64,000 bases of DNA from Niameybacter massiliensis (lineage in GTDB: Bacteria; Bacillota; Clostridia; Lachnospirales; Cellulosilyticaceae): positions 848,250 to 912,249 of the forward strand of contig NZ_LN875035.1 of assembly GCF_001282685.1 (NCBI RefSeq), given 5' to 3'. The notes below the pieces were generated by a model, which saw nothing but the letters and a program-made list of their open reading frames with translations, was not told the DNA's origin and ran no database searches. Of the stretch, positions 1 through 8,958 are shown piece after piece. Each line of letters begins with the position of its first letter. Within the stretch, counting starts at the first letter, position 1. Both the position numbers and the translations under genes were made by a program.

Positions 1-344
1 TCTACAACTTCACAGTAATCTTCAATACTACGACCTGCTACGTTTGCAATCACTTTAGTACCAAATTGTTTTGCATATGGAAGTTCGTGCTCGATAAAGT
101 AATCTACACCTGGATTTTGAAGTCCTACAGCATTGATCATACCACCATAAGTTTCTGCAATACGAGGCGTTGGGTTACCATCCCATGGTACATTGGCAAT
201 CCCTTTTGTAATCATTGCACCAAGTTCACTTAAGTTGTAGAACTCACCGCTTTCACGTGGTGAAAATGTACCTGATGCTGTTGTAATTGGGTTATCTAAT
301 ATAAGACCCCCACCAAGATTAACACTTAAATCTAATTTACTCAT
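1..344 (-). CDS. pyrD: Dihydroorotate dehydrogenase B, catalytic subunit (partial)
   Basis: Only the first 114 codons are inside the window; the gene runs off the left edge. The product oxidises dihydroorotate to orotate with FMN and passes electrons to the PyrK subunit encoded just upstream. The visible N-terminus shows the PyrD barrel signatures: an ASGT loop (residues 23-26), a TKG segment (46-48), the NAVGLQNPG substrate loop (71-79) and ANVAG (100-104). Its ATG overlaps the pyrK stop by one base (TAATG), implying translational coupling. It is the last gene seen of the pyr operon. The presence of PyrK supports the NAD-dependent type 1B form. The call is secure despite truncation. Confidence 0.95.
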   Translation of the reverse strand, partial: MSKLDLSVNLGGGLILDNPITTASGTFSPRESGEFYNLSELGAMITKGIANVPWDGNPTPRIAETYGGMINAVGLQNPGVDYFIEHELPYAKQFGTKVIANVAGRSIEDYCEVV

Positions 345-1105
345 TACCACGCTACCTCGCTTCCTAAAAAGACAGGGCCGTCTTTACAAACTTTCTTTTG
401 TTCATAGCCTACTTCGTTGGCTGCTTTTGTTTTACATACACAACCTACACAAGCACCATAGCCACATCCCATACGTTCTTCAAGAGAAACTTGTACAGGT
501 TTGCCTTTTGCACCGCAGAAGCCAGCAAGTGCACGAAGCATTGGTTTTGGCCCACAGCTATAATAGTAATCACCTAAGATACCTTCTGATTCCATAAGCT
601 CTACTACATTTCCTTTAAAGCCATGTGCACCACTATCTGTTGCGATATAAACTTTTACACCCAGTTCTTCTAAGCGATCTTGTAAGAAAGGTGCTTCTCT
701 AAAGCCAATCACAGCGATTTTCTCACCTTCTAAATGTTTTGCAAGTTCTACAAGTGGTGGTACACCAATCCCACCCCCTACTAAAACATGTGTGTGAGCC
801 TCAGCTGGTGTAAAGCCATTTCCAAGTGCTGTTGTAAGCTTAATGTCATCCCCTACATTGTAACTTGAAAACTCTAATGTTCCTTTACCTACTACACCAT
901 ATACAAGTGTAAGTGTTTCTTCTCCAATTTCACAAATACTAATTGGTCTTGGAAGAAGCATGCTTTCTGATTTTGTGTAAAGATTTACAAACTGACCAGG
1001 AGCTGCGCTTTTAGCAGCCTCTGGTTGTTTGATGACCATTTTATAAACGTCTTTTTCTATTTGTTCATTAGATAGGACTTGGCCTAATACAACTTTTTTA
1101 CTCAT
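344..1105 (-). CDS. pyrK: Dihydroorotate dehydrogenase B, electron transfer subunit
   Basis: FAD and [2Fe-2S] subunit that shuttles electrons from PyrD to NAD+. The 253-residue protein has the flavin-binding RPISI motif (about 53-57), a glycine-rich nucleotide loop GGGIG (about 110-114) and a C-terminal cysteine cluster with Cys near 214, 219, 222 and 240, as expected for the iron-sulphur cluster. I chose the ATG at 1105 because a GGGAG ribosome site precedes it by about 8 bases; the frame stays open 13 codons further upstream but that extension lies inside carB. The start overlaps the carB end by 8 bases, so the genes are co-translated. Confidence 0.96.
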   Translation of the reverse strand: MSKKVVLGQVLSNEQIEKDVYKMVIKQPEAAKSAAPGQFVNLYTKSESMLLPRPISICEIGEETLTLVYGVVGKGTLEFSSYNVGDDIKLTTALGNGFTPAEAHTHVLVGGGIGVPPLVELAKHLEGEKIAVIGFREAPFLQDRLEELGVKVYIATDSGAHGFKGNVVELMESEGILGDYYYSCGPKPMLRALAGFCGAKGKPVQVSLEERMGCGYGACVGCVCKTKAANEVGYEQKKVCKDGPVFLGSEVAW

Positions 1106-4100
1106 CTTGTTTGTCTCCCATATTGAAGATACCAGTTTGTGCAATTGTTAAGTCTCTTGATGCAATGTCTGCCATAGCTGCTAATGTATCAAGTGAAGTT
1201 ACAATTTGAAGTGAAGACTCGATGGCATGACGTCTGATTTTGAATCCGTCACGTGTTGAATCATTACCTTTTGTAGGTGTGTTAACAAGTAAGTCTACTT
1301 CACCACTACGAATGAGGTCTATAATTTCGTTGCTACCTTCTGAAAGTTTGCCTACTTCTCTTACATCCATACCATTTTCACGAAGTTTTTTAGCTGTACC
1401 TTCTGTTGCAATGAACTTGTAACCAAGTTTATCGAAGCGTTTAGCAATCTCAATAAATTCATCTTGGTCATATTTTTGAATAGTTGCAAAGATTGTTCCT
1501 TGTTTGTTTGGTAGTTTTTTGCCTGCAGCAATGAATCCTTTGTAAAGTGCTTCTTCAATTGTACTACCTACACCGAGTACTTCACCTGTTGATTTCATTT
1601 CTGGTCCAAGGCTTACTTCTACTCTTGGAAGTTTTTCTGTTGAGAATACTGGTACTTTTACTGCGTAGAAGTTTTCTGGTTCTGGGTAAAGGTCTGTGCC
1701 ATAACCTAAGTCTTCTAATTTATCACCTAACATACAACGTGTTGCAAGGTCGATAATTGGTACGCCTGTAACTTTTGAGATATAAGGTACTGTACGGCTT
1801 GAACGTGGGTTAACTTCGATGATGTATAAGTCATTTTTGTACTCAATGTACTGAATGTTAATCATACCAAGTACTTCAAGTTCTTTTGCAAGCATACGTG
1901 TACACGTAATAATTTTTTCTTTGATTTCATCACAGATATTTACACTTGGGTAAAGTGTTGTACTATCTCCTGAGTGGATACCTGCTCTTTCTAAATGCTC
2001 CATAATACCTGGGATTAAGATGTTTTCACCATCACAGATGGCATCAACTTCAATTTCGCGTCCCATTAAGTATCTATCGATAAGTACTGGGTTTTCTGGA
2101 TCACGATCAAATGCATTTACAAGATATCTTGAAAGTTGTTCTTCTTCGTATGTGATTTCCATACCTTGACCACCAAGTACATATGAAGGACGTACAAGTA
2201 CTGGGTACTCAAGTTCACGTGCTACTGTTAAACCTTCTTCTACTGACCAAATCGCTTTTCCTTTTGGACGTTTGATTTGAAGTTTTTCTAAGATTTCATC
2301 AAATTTCTCACGGTCTTCTGCTGCATCTACTTGTTTTGGTTGTGTTCCAAGTACTGGAATACCCATTTTGTCACAGAACTTAGCAAGTTTGATTGCTGTT
2401 TGACCACCAAATTGAAGGATTACACCTTTTGGTTGTTCTTTCATAATGATGTGGTAAGTATCTTCGTCTGTAAGTGGTTCGAAGTAAAGCTTATCTGAAG
2501 TGTTGAAGTCTGTACTTACTGTTTCTGGGTTGTTGTTTACGATGATTGTTTCAATACCACGACGTTTAAGCGCTTGTACAGCATGTACTGAACAGTAGTC
2601 AAACTCAATCCCTTGACCGATACGGATTGGACCTGATCCCATAACCATTACTTTTTCACGATCTGATACTACAACTTCATCGATTTCATCATATGTTGAG
2701 TAGTAGTATGGAGACTCTGCTTCGAATTCCCCACCACATGTATCTACCATTTTGTAAACTGGCATGATGTTCCATTTGATACGTAACTCACGGATGTCAT
2801 CTTCTGCTACACCAATGAATTCTGCAATGGCTTTATCTGCAAATCCACGACGTTTAAGTTTACGAAGGTATTTTGGTGTAAGATCTTCGTATTCCATTTC
2901 TTTAAGGATTTCTTCTTGTTCAACAATCCATTTGAAACGTTTTACGAAGAAGATGTCCATACCTGTAATTTTACATACTTGTTCTTCTCTATAGTGCATA
3001 CGAAGCATTGCAGCAAGTGCAAAGATTCTTTCATCATCTGCTGTAATGACGCGTTCTTTAAGCTCATCTAATGTACAAGCTTCAAGCTTCTTATGTTCAA
3101 AGCTGAATTGACCGATTTCAAGTGAACGAAGACCTTTAAGGAAAGCACTTTCAAAGTTATTTCCGATTGCCATGATTTCACCTGTAGCCATCATTTTTGT
3201 ACCAAGTGTACGTTTTGCTGTGTAGAATTTATCGAATGGCCATTTTGGAATCTTAACAACACAGTAGTCAAGTGTTGGTTCGAAACATGCATATGTTTTA
3301 CCTGTTACAGCATTTTTGATTTCATCTAATCCGTATCCAAGAGCAATCTTTGCAGATACACGAGCTATTGGATAACCTGTTGCTTTAGAAGCAAGTGCTG
3401 ATGAACGGCTTACACGAGGGTTAATCTCAATGATTGCATATTCAAAGCTATCCGGGTGAAGAGCGATTTGTACATTACAGCCCCCACGGATATCACATGC
3501 AGAGATAATATCAAGTGATGCACGACGAAGCATTTGGTATTCTCTATCTGAAAGTGTTTGAGAAGGAGCAACTACGATACTGTCTCCTGTATGGATACCA
3601 ACTGGGTCGATATTTTCCATGTTACATACTGTAATAACTGTACCGTATTGGTCACGCATTACTTCGTACTCAATCTCTTTCCAACCTTTGATACATTTTT
3701 CAATAAGTACTTGATTTACACGTGATAAGTGAATCCCACTTGCAGCAATTTCGCGAAGTTCGCTTTCAGTTTCTGCGATACCACCACCTGTACCACCAAG
3801 TGTATATGCTGGTCTTACTACTACTGGGTAACCAATCTTTCTAGCAAATGTTACAGCATCTTCTACTGTTTCAACGATTTCACTTTCAATAACTGGTTGG
3901 TTGATACGTGCCATTAAATCTCTAAAGAGCTCACGATCTTCACCTTCTTTAATCGCTGAGATTTGTGTACCGATCACACGTACATTATATTTATCTAAAA
4001 TCCCTTTATCATGAAGCTCTACTGCAAGGTTAAGACCTGTCTGTCCACCTACACCTGCAAGTACGCTATCTGGTCTTTCTTTAGCAATAATTTTTTCTAA

Positions 4101-4319
4101 CATTTCAGCGTTAAGTGGCTCAATGTAGATTTTATCTGCAATTTCTCTATCTGTCATAATAGTTGCTGGGTTAGAGTTAACAAGGACAACTTCAATACCT
4201 TCTTCACGGATAGCTTGACACGCTTGTGTTCCTGAATAGTCAAACTCCGCTGCTTGGCCGATTACGATTGGGCCTGATCCGATTACTAATACTTTCTTGA
4301 TACTTAAGTCTCTTGGCAT
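1098..4319 (-). CDS. carB: Carbamoyl-phosphate synthase, large subunit
   Basis: Synthetase subunit making carbamoyl phosphate from ammonia, bicarbonate and 2 ATP, for both pyrimidine and arginine synthesis. At 1073 residues it has the family length and the duplicated ATP-grasp architecture: [18 protein letters not shown] near the N-terminus and a second copy, [17 protein letters not shown], in the middle, with EINPR/EVNPR ATP-grasp motifs in each half and an MGS-type C-terminal allosteric domain. Its ATG shares one base with the carA stop (TAATG). The C-terminal domain is where UMP and other effectors bind in known enzymes. Intact. Confidence 0.98.
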   Translation of the reverse strand: MPRDLSIKKVLVIGSGPIVIGQAAEFDYSGTQACQAIREEGIEVVLVNSNPATIMTDREIADKIYIEPLNAEMLEKIIAKERPDSVLAGVGGQTGLNLAVELHDKGILDKYNVRVIGTQISAIKEGEDRELFRDLMARINQPVIESEIVETVEDAVTFARKIGYPVVVRPAYTLGGTGGGIAETESELREIAASGIHLSRVNQVLIEKCIKGWKEIEYEVMRDQYGTVITVCNMENIDPVGIHTGDSIVVAPSQTLSDREYQMLRRASLDIISACDIRGGCNVQIALHPDSFEYAIIEINPRVSRSSALASKATGYPIARVSAKIALGYGLDEIKNAVTGKTYACFEPTLDYCVVKIPKWPFDKFYTAKRTLGTKMMATGEIMAIGNNFESAFLKGLRSLEIGQFSFEHKKLEACTLDELKERVITADDERIFALAAMLRMHYREEQVCKITGMDIFFVKRFKWIVEQEEILKEMEYEDLTPKYLRKLKRRGFADKAIAEFIGVAEDDIRELRIKWNIMPVYKMVDTCGGEFEAESPYYYSTYDEIDEVVVSDREKVMVMGSGPIRIGQGIEFDYCSVHAVQALKRRGIETIIVNNNPETVSTDFNTSDKLYFEPLTDEDTYHIIMKEQPKGVILQFGGQTAIKLAKFCDKMGIPVLGTQPKQVDAAEDREKFDEILEKLQIKRPKGKAIWSVEEGLTVARELEYPVLVRPSYVLGGQGMEITYEEEQLSRYLVNAFDRDPENPVLIDRYLMGREIEVDAICDGENILIPGIMEHLERAGIHSGDSTTLYPSVNICDEIKEKIITCTRMLAKELEVLGMINIQYIEYKNDLYIIEVNPRSSRTVPYISKVTGVPIIDLATRCMLGDKLEDLGYGTDLYPEPENFYAVKVPVFSTEKLPRVEVSLGPEMKSTGEVLGVGSTIEEALYKGFIAAGKKLPNKQGTIFATIQKYDQDEFIEIAKRFDKLGYKFIATEGTAKKLRENGMDVREVGKLSEGSNEIIDLIRSGEVDLLVNTPTKGNDSTRDGFKIRRHAIESSLQIVTSLDTLAAMADIASRDLTIAQTGIFNMGDKQDE

Positions 4320-5380
4320 TATAGTTTTCCTCCTTGCATTACCTTAATAAATTCGTCAAAGATATGTGCTGTGTCTGTTGGTCCTGGACATGCTTCAGGG
4401 TGGAATTGAACACTGTAGATGTCAAGATCTTCAAAATACATACCTTCTACTGTATTGTCATTTAAGTTTGTATGTGTAACTTTTGCACCTTCTGGAAGTG
4501 TGCTTACATAGTAGTTATGGTTTTGTGATGTAATATAAACACGGTTTGATACGTAATCTTTAACTGGGTGGTTACAACCATGGTGACCGAATTTAAGTTT
4601 TGATGTATCCCCACCAAGTGCTAAAGATAAAAGTTGGTGACCAAGGCAGATTGCTGTAATTGGTTTTTTTCCTACTAATTCTTTTATCATATTAACAACT
4701 GTTGGTACATCTTTTGGATCGGCTGGTCCATTTGATAAGAATACGCCATCTGGATTTGCTGCTAAAACTTGTTCTGCTGTCGCATCGTATGGGAATACTG
4801 TAAGTTTACAACCTCTTTCATTAAATGAACGTACAATATTCTGTTTCATACCACAGTCGATCATTGCTACGTGAATGCCTTCGCCTGGGATAGTGTAAAC
4901 TTCTTTCGTTGTTACTTCTGGAACCGCATGTTGGTTGTTGAAGCTATCTATTTTAAGTTTTACTTGGCTTGGTGTAAGTTCACGTACAGCAATGATTGCA
5001 CGCATTGTACCGTGATTTCTAAGTACTTTTGTAAGGGCTCTTGTATCAATTCCTTCAAGACCAATGATTTTTTGCGCTTTTAAATAACCGTCTAATGTAA
5101 GTTCACATCTAAAGTTATTTGGGTAATCACATTTTTCTCTTACGATAAAGGCACGCACATGTGCTTTATTTGATTCCATATCCTCAAGGTTGACACCGTA
5201 GTTCCCAATAAGTGGGTAGGTCATAACAACCATTTGTCCATAATAAGATGGGTCTGTAAGAATTTCTTGATATCCTGTCATCCCAGTATTGAATACAACC
5301 TCACCGATTGTCTCTTTAAGATATCCGAATGCTTTACCTTCGAATACCATTCCATTTTCTAGTATTAATTGTGCTTTCAT
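4319..5380 (-). CDS. carA: Carbamoyl-phosphate synthase, small (glutaminase) subunit
   Basis: Hydrolyses glutamine and channels ammonia to CarB. The 353-residue protein has the CarA N-terminal domain (starts with an LENG..F.G-type strand) and a class I glutamine amidotransferase domain with the nucleophile-elbow sequence AICLGHQLL and the downstream FHPEACPGP containing the catalytic His-Glu. It starts one base after the pyrF stop with a GGAGTG site inside the pyrF end, so it is coupled to pyrF. This is the only carAB pair in the window, and an ARG-box promoter lies upstream of pyrF (see 6335-6374), so the pair may serve arginine synthesis as well. Confidence 0.98.
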   Translation of the reverse strand: MKAQLILENGMVFEGKAFGYLKETIGEVVFNTGMTGYQEILTDPSYYGQMVVMTYPLIGNYGVNLEDMESNKAHVRAFIVREKCDYPNNFRCELTLDGYLKAQKIIGLEGIDTRALTKVLRNHGTMRAIIAVRELTPSQVKLKIDSFNNQHAVPEVTTKEVYTIPGEGIHVAMIDCGMKQNIVRSFNERGCKLTVFPYDATAEQVLAANPDGVFLSNGPADPKDVPTVVNMIKELVGKKPITAICLGHQLLSLALGGDTSKLKFGHHGCNHPVKDYVSNRVYITSQNHNYYVSTLPEGAKVTHTNLNDNTVEGMYFEDLDIYSVQFHPEACPGPTDTAHIFDEFIKVMQGGKL

Positions 5381-5381
5381 C

Positions 5382-6296
5382 TTAACCCATCACTCCTTGT
5401 AAATCATTTCTCATTGCAATAACAGCTTGTCTAGAAGCTTTTGCAAAGTCTTTCTCATCAAACGTTTTATCTTTTTGGTATGCTGCGATAATGCCTCTTG
5501 AAGAGTTAACGATAATGCCTAGTCCATCTTTATCGAAGAATCCTTTAAGATCCTCAGAAGTTCCACCTTGTGCACCATAACCTGGTACTAAGAAGAAGGT
5601 ATGTGGCATACGTGCTCTAAGTTCTGTTCCTTGTTCTTTATGTGTTGCACCTACTACAGCACCGATACGGCTATAACCCATATCTCCCATAGTGAGCTCT
5701 CCCCATTTGCTTACAAGGTCAGCAGTTCTATCATAAATTGGTGTACCATCTACTAATAAATCTTGAATCTCACTACTACTTGGATTACTTGTTTTAACTA
5801 GGATAAATAAGCCTTTGTCATTTTTGTTACATGCATCTATAAAAGGTTCAATACCATCAAATCCCATGTAAGGATTAAGTGTTACTGCATCTTCTTGCCA
5901 TAAATCAAAGTGTTCACCCTCTACCTCTACACCAGCAATGTGGCCAGCGTATGCAGCTGCAGTTGAAGCAATATCCCCTCTTTTAATATCCCCGATTACG
6001 ATTAAACCTTTACTTTTTGCATATTCACATGTTTCCATATATGCACGAAGGCCTTCTAAACCGTATTGCTCATACATTGCAATTTGAGGTTTTACAGATG
6101 GAATAAGGTCATAGACTTCATCAATAATCATTTTGTTAAATTTGATAAACATTTCTGCTACTGCTTTAGGTGTTTTTCCAAAGCGTTCTAACATCTCTTG
6201 TTTAATAAAATTTGGGATCATGCTATATGTTGGGTCTAATCCTACTACAGTTGGGTTTTCTACTGTTTTGATTTTGGTAAGTAATCTATCAATCAT
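5382..6296 (-). CDS. pyrF: Orotidine 5'-phosphate decarboxylase (type 2)
   Basis: Converts OMP to UMP, the last step of the pathway. The 304-residue length and the motif DIKRGDIASTAAAYA, which holds the Asp-Lys pair of the active site, identify the longer mycobacterial-type (type 2) PyrF rather than the roughly 230-residue Bacillus type. The ATG at 6296 is preceded by AAAGGAGATAAGCC, a good ribosome site. It is separated from pyrC by 105 bases, the only sizeable gap in the operon, and that gap holds a second promoter. Intact. Confidence 0.97.
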   Translation of the reverse strand: MIDRLLTKIKTVENPTVVGLDPTYSMIPNFIKQEMLERFGKTPKAVAEMFIKFNKMIIDEVYDLIPSVKPQIAMYEQYGLEGLRAYMETCEYAKSKGLIVIGDIKRGDIASTAAAYAGHIAGVEVEGEHFDLWQEDAVTLNPYMGFDGIEPFIDACNKNDKGLFILVKTSNPSSSEIQDLLVDGTPIYDRTADLVSKWGELTMGDMGYSRIGAVVGATHKEQGTELRARMPHTFFLVPGYGAQGGTSEDLKGFFDKDGLGIIVNSSRGIIAAYQKDKTFDEKDFAKASRQAVIAMRNDLQGVMG

Positions 6297-6334
6297 GGCT
6301 TATCTCCTTTTATATGTGTGAAATCTTTCTTCCT

Positions 6335-6363
6335 ATTATACTACATTTTTCATCTTTTGTGAA
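6335..6363 (-). promoter_or_regulatory. Internal sigma-A promoter before pyrF-carAB
   Basis: Reading the minus strand, TTCACA (6363-6358) and TATAAT (6340-6335) are separated by exactly 17 bases. This sits in the 105-base gap between pyrC and pyrF, about 40 bases ahead of the pyrF start. It would give a separate transcript for pyrF-carA-carB-pyrK-pyrD. Promoter activity is inferred from sequence only. Confidence 0.65.
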
Positions 6364-6374
6364 TTTTTATTCAC
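6359..6374. promoter_or_regulatory. ARG box (ArgR operator) overlapping the pyrF -35
   Basis: A perfect 16-base inverted repeat, GTGAAT-AAAA-ATTCAC on the minus strand, contains TGAATAAAAATTCA, which matches the classical arginine-repressor half-site pattern TGAAT-N4-ATTCA. It covers the -35 box of the internal promoter, an expected place for repression. Since carAB supplies carbamoyl phosphate to arginine synthesis, an ArgR site here makes biological sense. Binding is inferred. Confidence 0.6.
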
Positions 6375-6401
6375 TTGTCTTAATATTTATTATAATCTTG
6401 T

Positions 6402-7691
6402 TTATTTTTCGTAAACTATTCTACCATCTACTATTGTCACTTCTACATCACCGTATACTTCCATTCCGTTAAATGGTGTGTTTTTACCTTTTGAAAGGAA
6501 GTTATTTGAATCTATGATATATGGTGTCTCTAAGTCAATTACTGTAATATCTGCTGGTGCACCAACTTCTAAGCGACCTGATGGGCTATTGATGATACGT
6601 GCTGGATTGTAACTCATTTTTTCTATAAGTTCTGAGATAGTAAGAATACCTGCTTTTACAAGATGTGTGTAACTTAATGCAAAACTTGTTTCAAGCCCTA
6701 CAATACCGAAAGGTGCTTTTTCAATCTCAACATTTTTCTCATCATAATGATGTGGTGCATGATCTGTAGCAATAACATCGATAATTCCTGATTTAAGTGC
6801 TTGTTTCATAGCTGCTACATCTTCACTTGTACGTAGTGGAGGGCTCATTTTCTTATTACTATCATAGTCTCCTAAGATACTATCATCTAAGATGAAGTAA
6901 TGAGGTGCAGTTTCTGCTGTTAAATTTGTCATGCCCCATACTTTTTTACCCATTTCAATAAGATCTAAGCTTCCTTTTGTACTCATATGTGATAAATGAA
7001 GCTGTGCGCCTGTTGTACGTGCTAAGATAATGTCACGTGCTACGATCACTTCTTCTGCATCACGGCCAATACCTTTGATTCCAAACAGTTGTGCATTTAC
7101 ACCTGCATTCATTGCTCCACCTGATAGTGCACGATCTTCTGTATGTGAGAAGATTGGAAGGTTAAATGGTTTTGCATAACTCATTCCTTTTTTCATAAGA
7201 CCCGCATCTGCTACTGTCTTACCATCTTCACTAATCGCACAGATTCCATGTTCTTTCATCTTTCCAATGTTTGCTAGTGTTTCACCTTCTAAGCCTTTTG
7301 TAATGGCACCTACTGGAAGAACTTTTACACCATTTGCACGTCTTGCCATTGTATTGATGTATTCTACAACACATTCATTATCAATAACTGGGTTCGTATT
7401 TGGCATACAACACATTGTTGTTACACCACCACGTGCTGCTGCAAGACAGCCTGTTTCAATTGTTTCTTTATGTTCAAAGCCTGGTTCTCTTAAGTGTACA
7501 TGTAGGTCGATAAGACCTGGTACTACTAACTTACCTTCTGCTTCAATTACTTTGACATCTGCATTCTCAAGTAAGTCACTTGGGGTTTCACCTATACTTA
7601 CAATCACACCATCTTCTACAAGGATGTCTGTTACTTCTTCTAGTTTTGTACTTGGGTTAACAACTAACCCACCTTTAATAACCAGTTTCAT
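6402..7691 (-). CDS. pyrC: Dihydroorotase
   Basis: Zinc amidohydrolase that cyclises carbamoyl aspartate to dihydroorotate. The 429-residue, class I-type protein has the metal-binding DLHVHLREPG motif near residue 62, a later HLSHMS histidine pair, and the DHAPH motif that carries the catalytic Asp in the C-terminal third. It begins two bases from the pyrB stop, with a GGAGAGG site inside the pyrB end, so it is coupled to pyrB. Intact. Confidence 0.97.
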   Translation of the reverse strand: MKLVIKGGLVVNPSTKLEEVTDILVEDGVIVSIGETPSDLLENADVKVIEAEGKLVVPGLIDLHVHLREPGFEHKETIETGCLAAARGGVTTMCCMPNTNPVIDNECVVEYINTMARRANGVKVLPVGAITKGLEGETLANIGKMKEHGICAISEDGKTVADAGLMKKGMSYAKPFNLPIFSHTEDRALSGGAMNAGVNAQLFGIKGIGRDAEEVIVARDIILARTTGAQLHLSHMSTKGSLDLIEMGKKVWGMTNLTAETAPHYFILDDSILGDYDSNKKMSPPLRTSEDVAAMKQALKSGIIDVIATDHAPHHYDEKNVEIEKAPFGIVGLETSFALSYTHLVKAGILTISELIEKMSYNPARIINSPSGRLEVGAPADITVIDLETPYIIDSNNFLSKGKNTPFNGMEVYGDVEVTIVDGRIVYEK

Positions 7692-7692
7692 C

Positions 7693-8616
7693 TTATCTTC
7701 CTCTCCTTTCGTTTAATAAAGCAAGGATTGCCATACGTACTGCTACACCATTTTGTACTTGTTCATCAATAACACTTACGTTACTATCTAATAGCTCTGG
7801 CATCAGTTCAATACCACGATTTACTGGTGCTGGATGCATTAAGATTGCTTCTTTATCTGCATAACTAAACATTTCTTCATCTAAACCATAAAGCTGGCTA
7901 TATTCGCGAAGGTTAGGGAATAATCCACCTTTTTGTCTTTCCATCTGGATACGAAGTCCCATGACTACATCTGCACCTTTGATTGCATTTTTAATATCAT
8001 GAGTTACTGTTGCACCTAGTGCTTCCATTGTACCTGATGCTAATGTGCCGCATCCTGCAAGTGTTACATTTGCACCCAGCTTTTTAAGACCGAATACATT
8101 TGATCTTGCTACACGACTATGTGCAATATCACCTACGATGGTTACATTTAAATCTTTAAAGCTACCTTTTTTATCAAGCATTGTATAGAGATCTAAAAGT
8201 GCTTGTGTCGGATGTTCATTTGCGCCGTCTCCTGCATTAATAACAGAAGCTTTAACATTTTTTGCAAGTAAGTGGCTCGCTCCACTTAACCCATGGCGCA
8301 TAACCATAAAGTCAATGCCCATTTGATCTAGTGTAATACCTGTATCTACTAAGGTTTCCCCTTTTTGTACACTACTTGTTGCAACACCTAAATCCGTTAC
8401 CATCGCACCTTGGTAAAGTCCAGCCATATTAAAGGATACTTTTGTTCTTGTACTGTTTTCGTAGAATAAAGTAATCATACTACGACCTTTTAATGTATCT
8501 TCTCTTAAAGTACTGTCTGTAATTTTTTTCTTCATTTCATGTGCAAGTTCTAAGATACTCATGATCTCACTTACTTCTAAATCACGAATCCCCAGTAAAT
8601 CTTTACTTTTTAACAT
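7693..8616 (-). CDS. pyrB: Aspartate carbamoyltransferase, catalytic subunit
   Basis: Commits carbamoyl phosphate and aspartate to pyrimidine synthesis. The 307-residue protein shows the carbamoyl-phosphate loop FYENSTRT, the downstream GDGANEHPTQALLD segment and the HPAPVNRG motif near the C-terminus. I start it at the ATG at 8616, 7 bases after a perfect AGGAGG; the frame is open 13 codons further but that part overlaps the attenuator U-tract. There is no pyrI regulatory subunit beside it. It is the first full gene behind the PyrR-type leader. Confidence 0.97.
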   Translation of the reverse strand: MLKSKDLLGIRDLEVSEIMSILELAHEMKKKITDSTLREDTLKGRSMITLFYENSTRTKVSFNMAGLYQGAMVTDLGVATSSVQKGETLVDTGITLDQMGIDFMVMRHGLSGASHLLAKNVKASVINAGDGANEHPTQALLDLYTMLDKKGSFKDLNVTIVGDIAHSRVARSNVFGLKKLGANVTLAGCGTLASGTMEALGATVTHDIKNAIKGADVVMGLRIQMERQKGGLFPNLREYSQLYGLDEEMFSYADKEAILMHPAPVNRGIELMPELLDSNVSVIDEQVQNGVAVRMAILALLNERRGR

Positions 8617-8647
8617 GGTGTATCCTCCTTTGGTTTTAAAAAAATAA

Positions 8648-8685
8648 AAAGGCAATAAAAAGACCTAAGTCTTTTCATTGCCTTT
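8648..8685 (-). terminator. Attenuator (intrinsic terminator) in the pyr leader
   Basis: On the minus strand a 17-bp stem (8685-8669 with 8664-8648, one G-U pair) closes a TTAG loop and is followed by a run of T residues interrupted once by A, ending about 20 bases before the pyrB AGGAGG. An efficient terminator directly upstream of the first structural gene is the hallmark of transcription attenuation. Its 5' arm overlaps an 11-base segment able to pair with the start of the leader. Confidence 0.88.
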
Positions 8686-8690
8686 AAGCT
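8680..8690 (-). promoter_or_regulatory. Antiterminator 3' strand of the pyr leader
   Basis: The minus-strand sequence AGCTTAAAGGC here is an exact 11-base complement of GCCTTTAAGCT at 8895-8885, at the start of the leader. Pairing would remove six bases from the 5' arm of the terminator and so let RNA polymerase continue into pyrB. A second, 8-base complement (ATTGCCTT, 8754-8747) can pair with 8684-8677 as an alternative. Confidence 0.6.
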
Positions 8691-8708
8691 GCAAAAAAGT
8701 GAAGCAGA

Positions 8709-8742
8709 AACGAGATTACATAGTACCTTATAAAATCTCGTT
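8709..8742 (-). promoter_or_regulatory. Perfect 9-bp hairpin in the pyr leader
   Basis: AACGAGATT and AATCTCGTT form a perfect 9-bp stem with a 16-base loop between the leader ORF and the terminator. It has no U-tract and is not itself a terminator. It may bring the two antiterminator strands together or act as a pause structure; its role is not known. Confidence 0.5.
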
Positions 8743-8756
8743 AAATAAGGCAATAT

Positions 8757-8852
8757 CTAATCTATTTCTTTTAATCTATTATTAAATTCTTTAGAATTTC
8801 TCCATACTAAATCTAGCTGGCCTAAACCAAGCTGCATCATAATCTTTTTCAT
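8757..8852 (-). CDS. 31-residue pyr leader ORF
   Basis: A 31-codon ORF starting MKKIMMQLGLGQ and ending RLKEID lies inside the pyr leader, between the PyrR-binding hairpin and the terminator. It has an AAAGGAG ribosome site 8 bases before its ATG, as good as those of real genes here. That site forms the 3' side of the lower stem of the PyrR hairpin, so PyrR binding should block translation, and ribosome loading should oppose PyrR binding. The stop codon lies just before ATTGCCTT, an alternative partner for the terminator arm. I recognise no family. It may be a regulatory leader peptide or a chance ORF. Confidence 0.45.
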   Translation of the reverse strand: MKKIMMQLGLGQLDLVWRNSKEFNNRLKEID

Positions 8853-8862
8853 TTTCTCTTCT

Positions 8863-8894
8863 CCTTTTTGATCTCACAGGATCAAGCTTAAAGG
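8863..8894 (-). promoter_or_regulatory. pyrR element: PyrR-binding hairpin (anti-antiterminator)
   Basis: On the minus strand, CCTTT-(AAGC)-TTGATC-CTGTGA-GATCAA-AAAGG folds into a hairpin with an upper 6-bp stem, a 5'-side internal bulge and a lower 5-bp stem. The top, ATCCTGTGAGAT, fits the PyrR binding-loop pattern UCCNGNGAG of Bacillus and other Firmicutes. In known systems PyrR with UMP stabilises this fold and causes termination. Here the fold also captures the antiterminator 5' strand (8895-8885) and the leader-ORF ribosome site. Confidence 0.75.
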
Positions 8895-8928
8895 CTATTT
8901 ATTTAATTTTGTTCATTTACTGTTACCT

Positions 8929-8957
8929 ATACTACCATATCCCCTTAAATGTGTCAA
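8929..8957 (-). promoter_or_regulatory. Main promoter of the pyr operon
   Basis: Minus-strand TTGACA (8957-8952), a 17-base spacer and TAGTAT (8934-8929) make a near-consensus sigma-A promoter. The -35 box starts two bases after the stop codon of the upstream HAD gene. Transcription would begin near 8922, giving a leader of about 305 bases before pyrB. Confidence 0.85.
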
Positions 8958-8958
8958 T

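Noticed and set aside
7267-7716. A 149-codon plus-strand ORF opposite pyrC
   Set aside because: No ribosome site; it mirrors the codon pattern of a clear pyrC gene and shows no domain.
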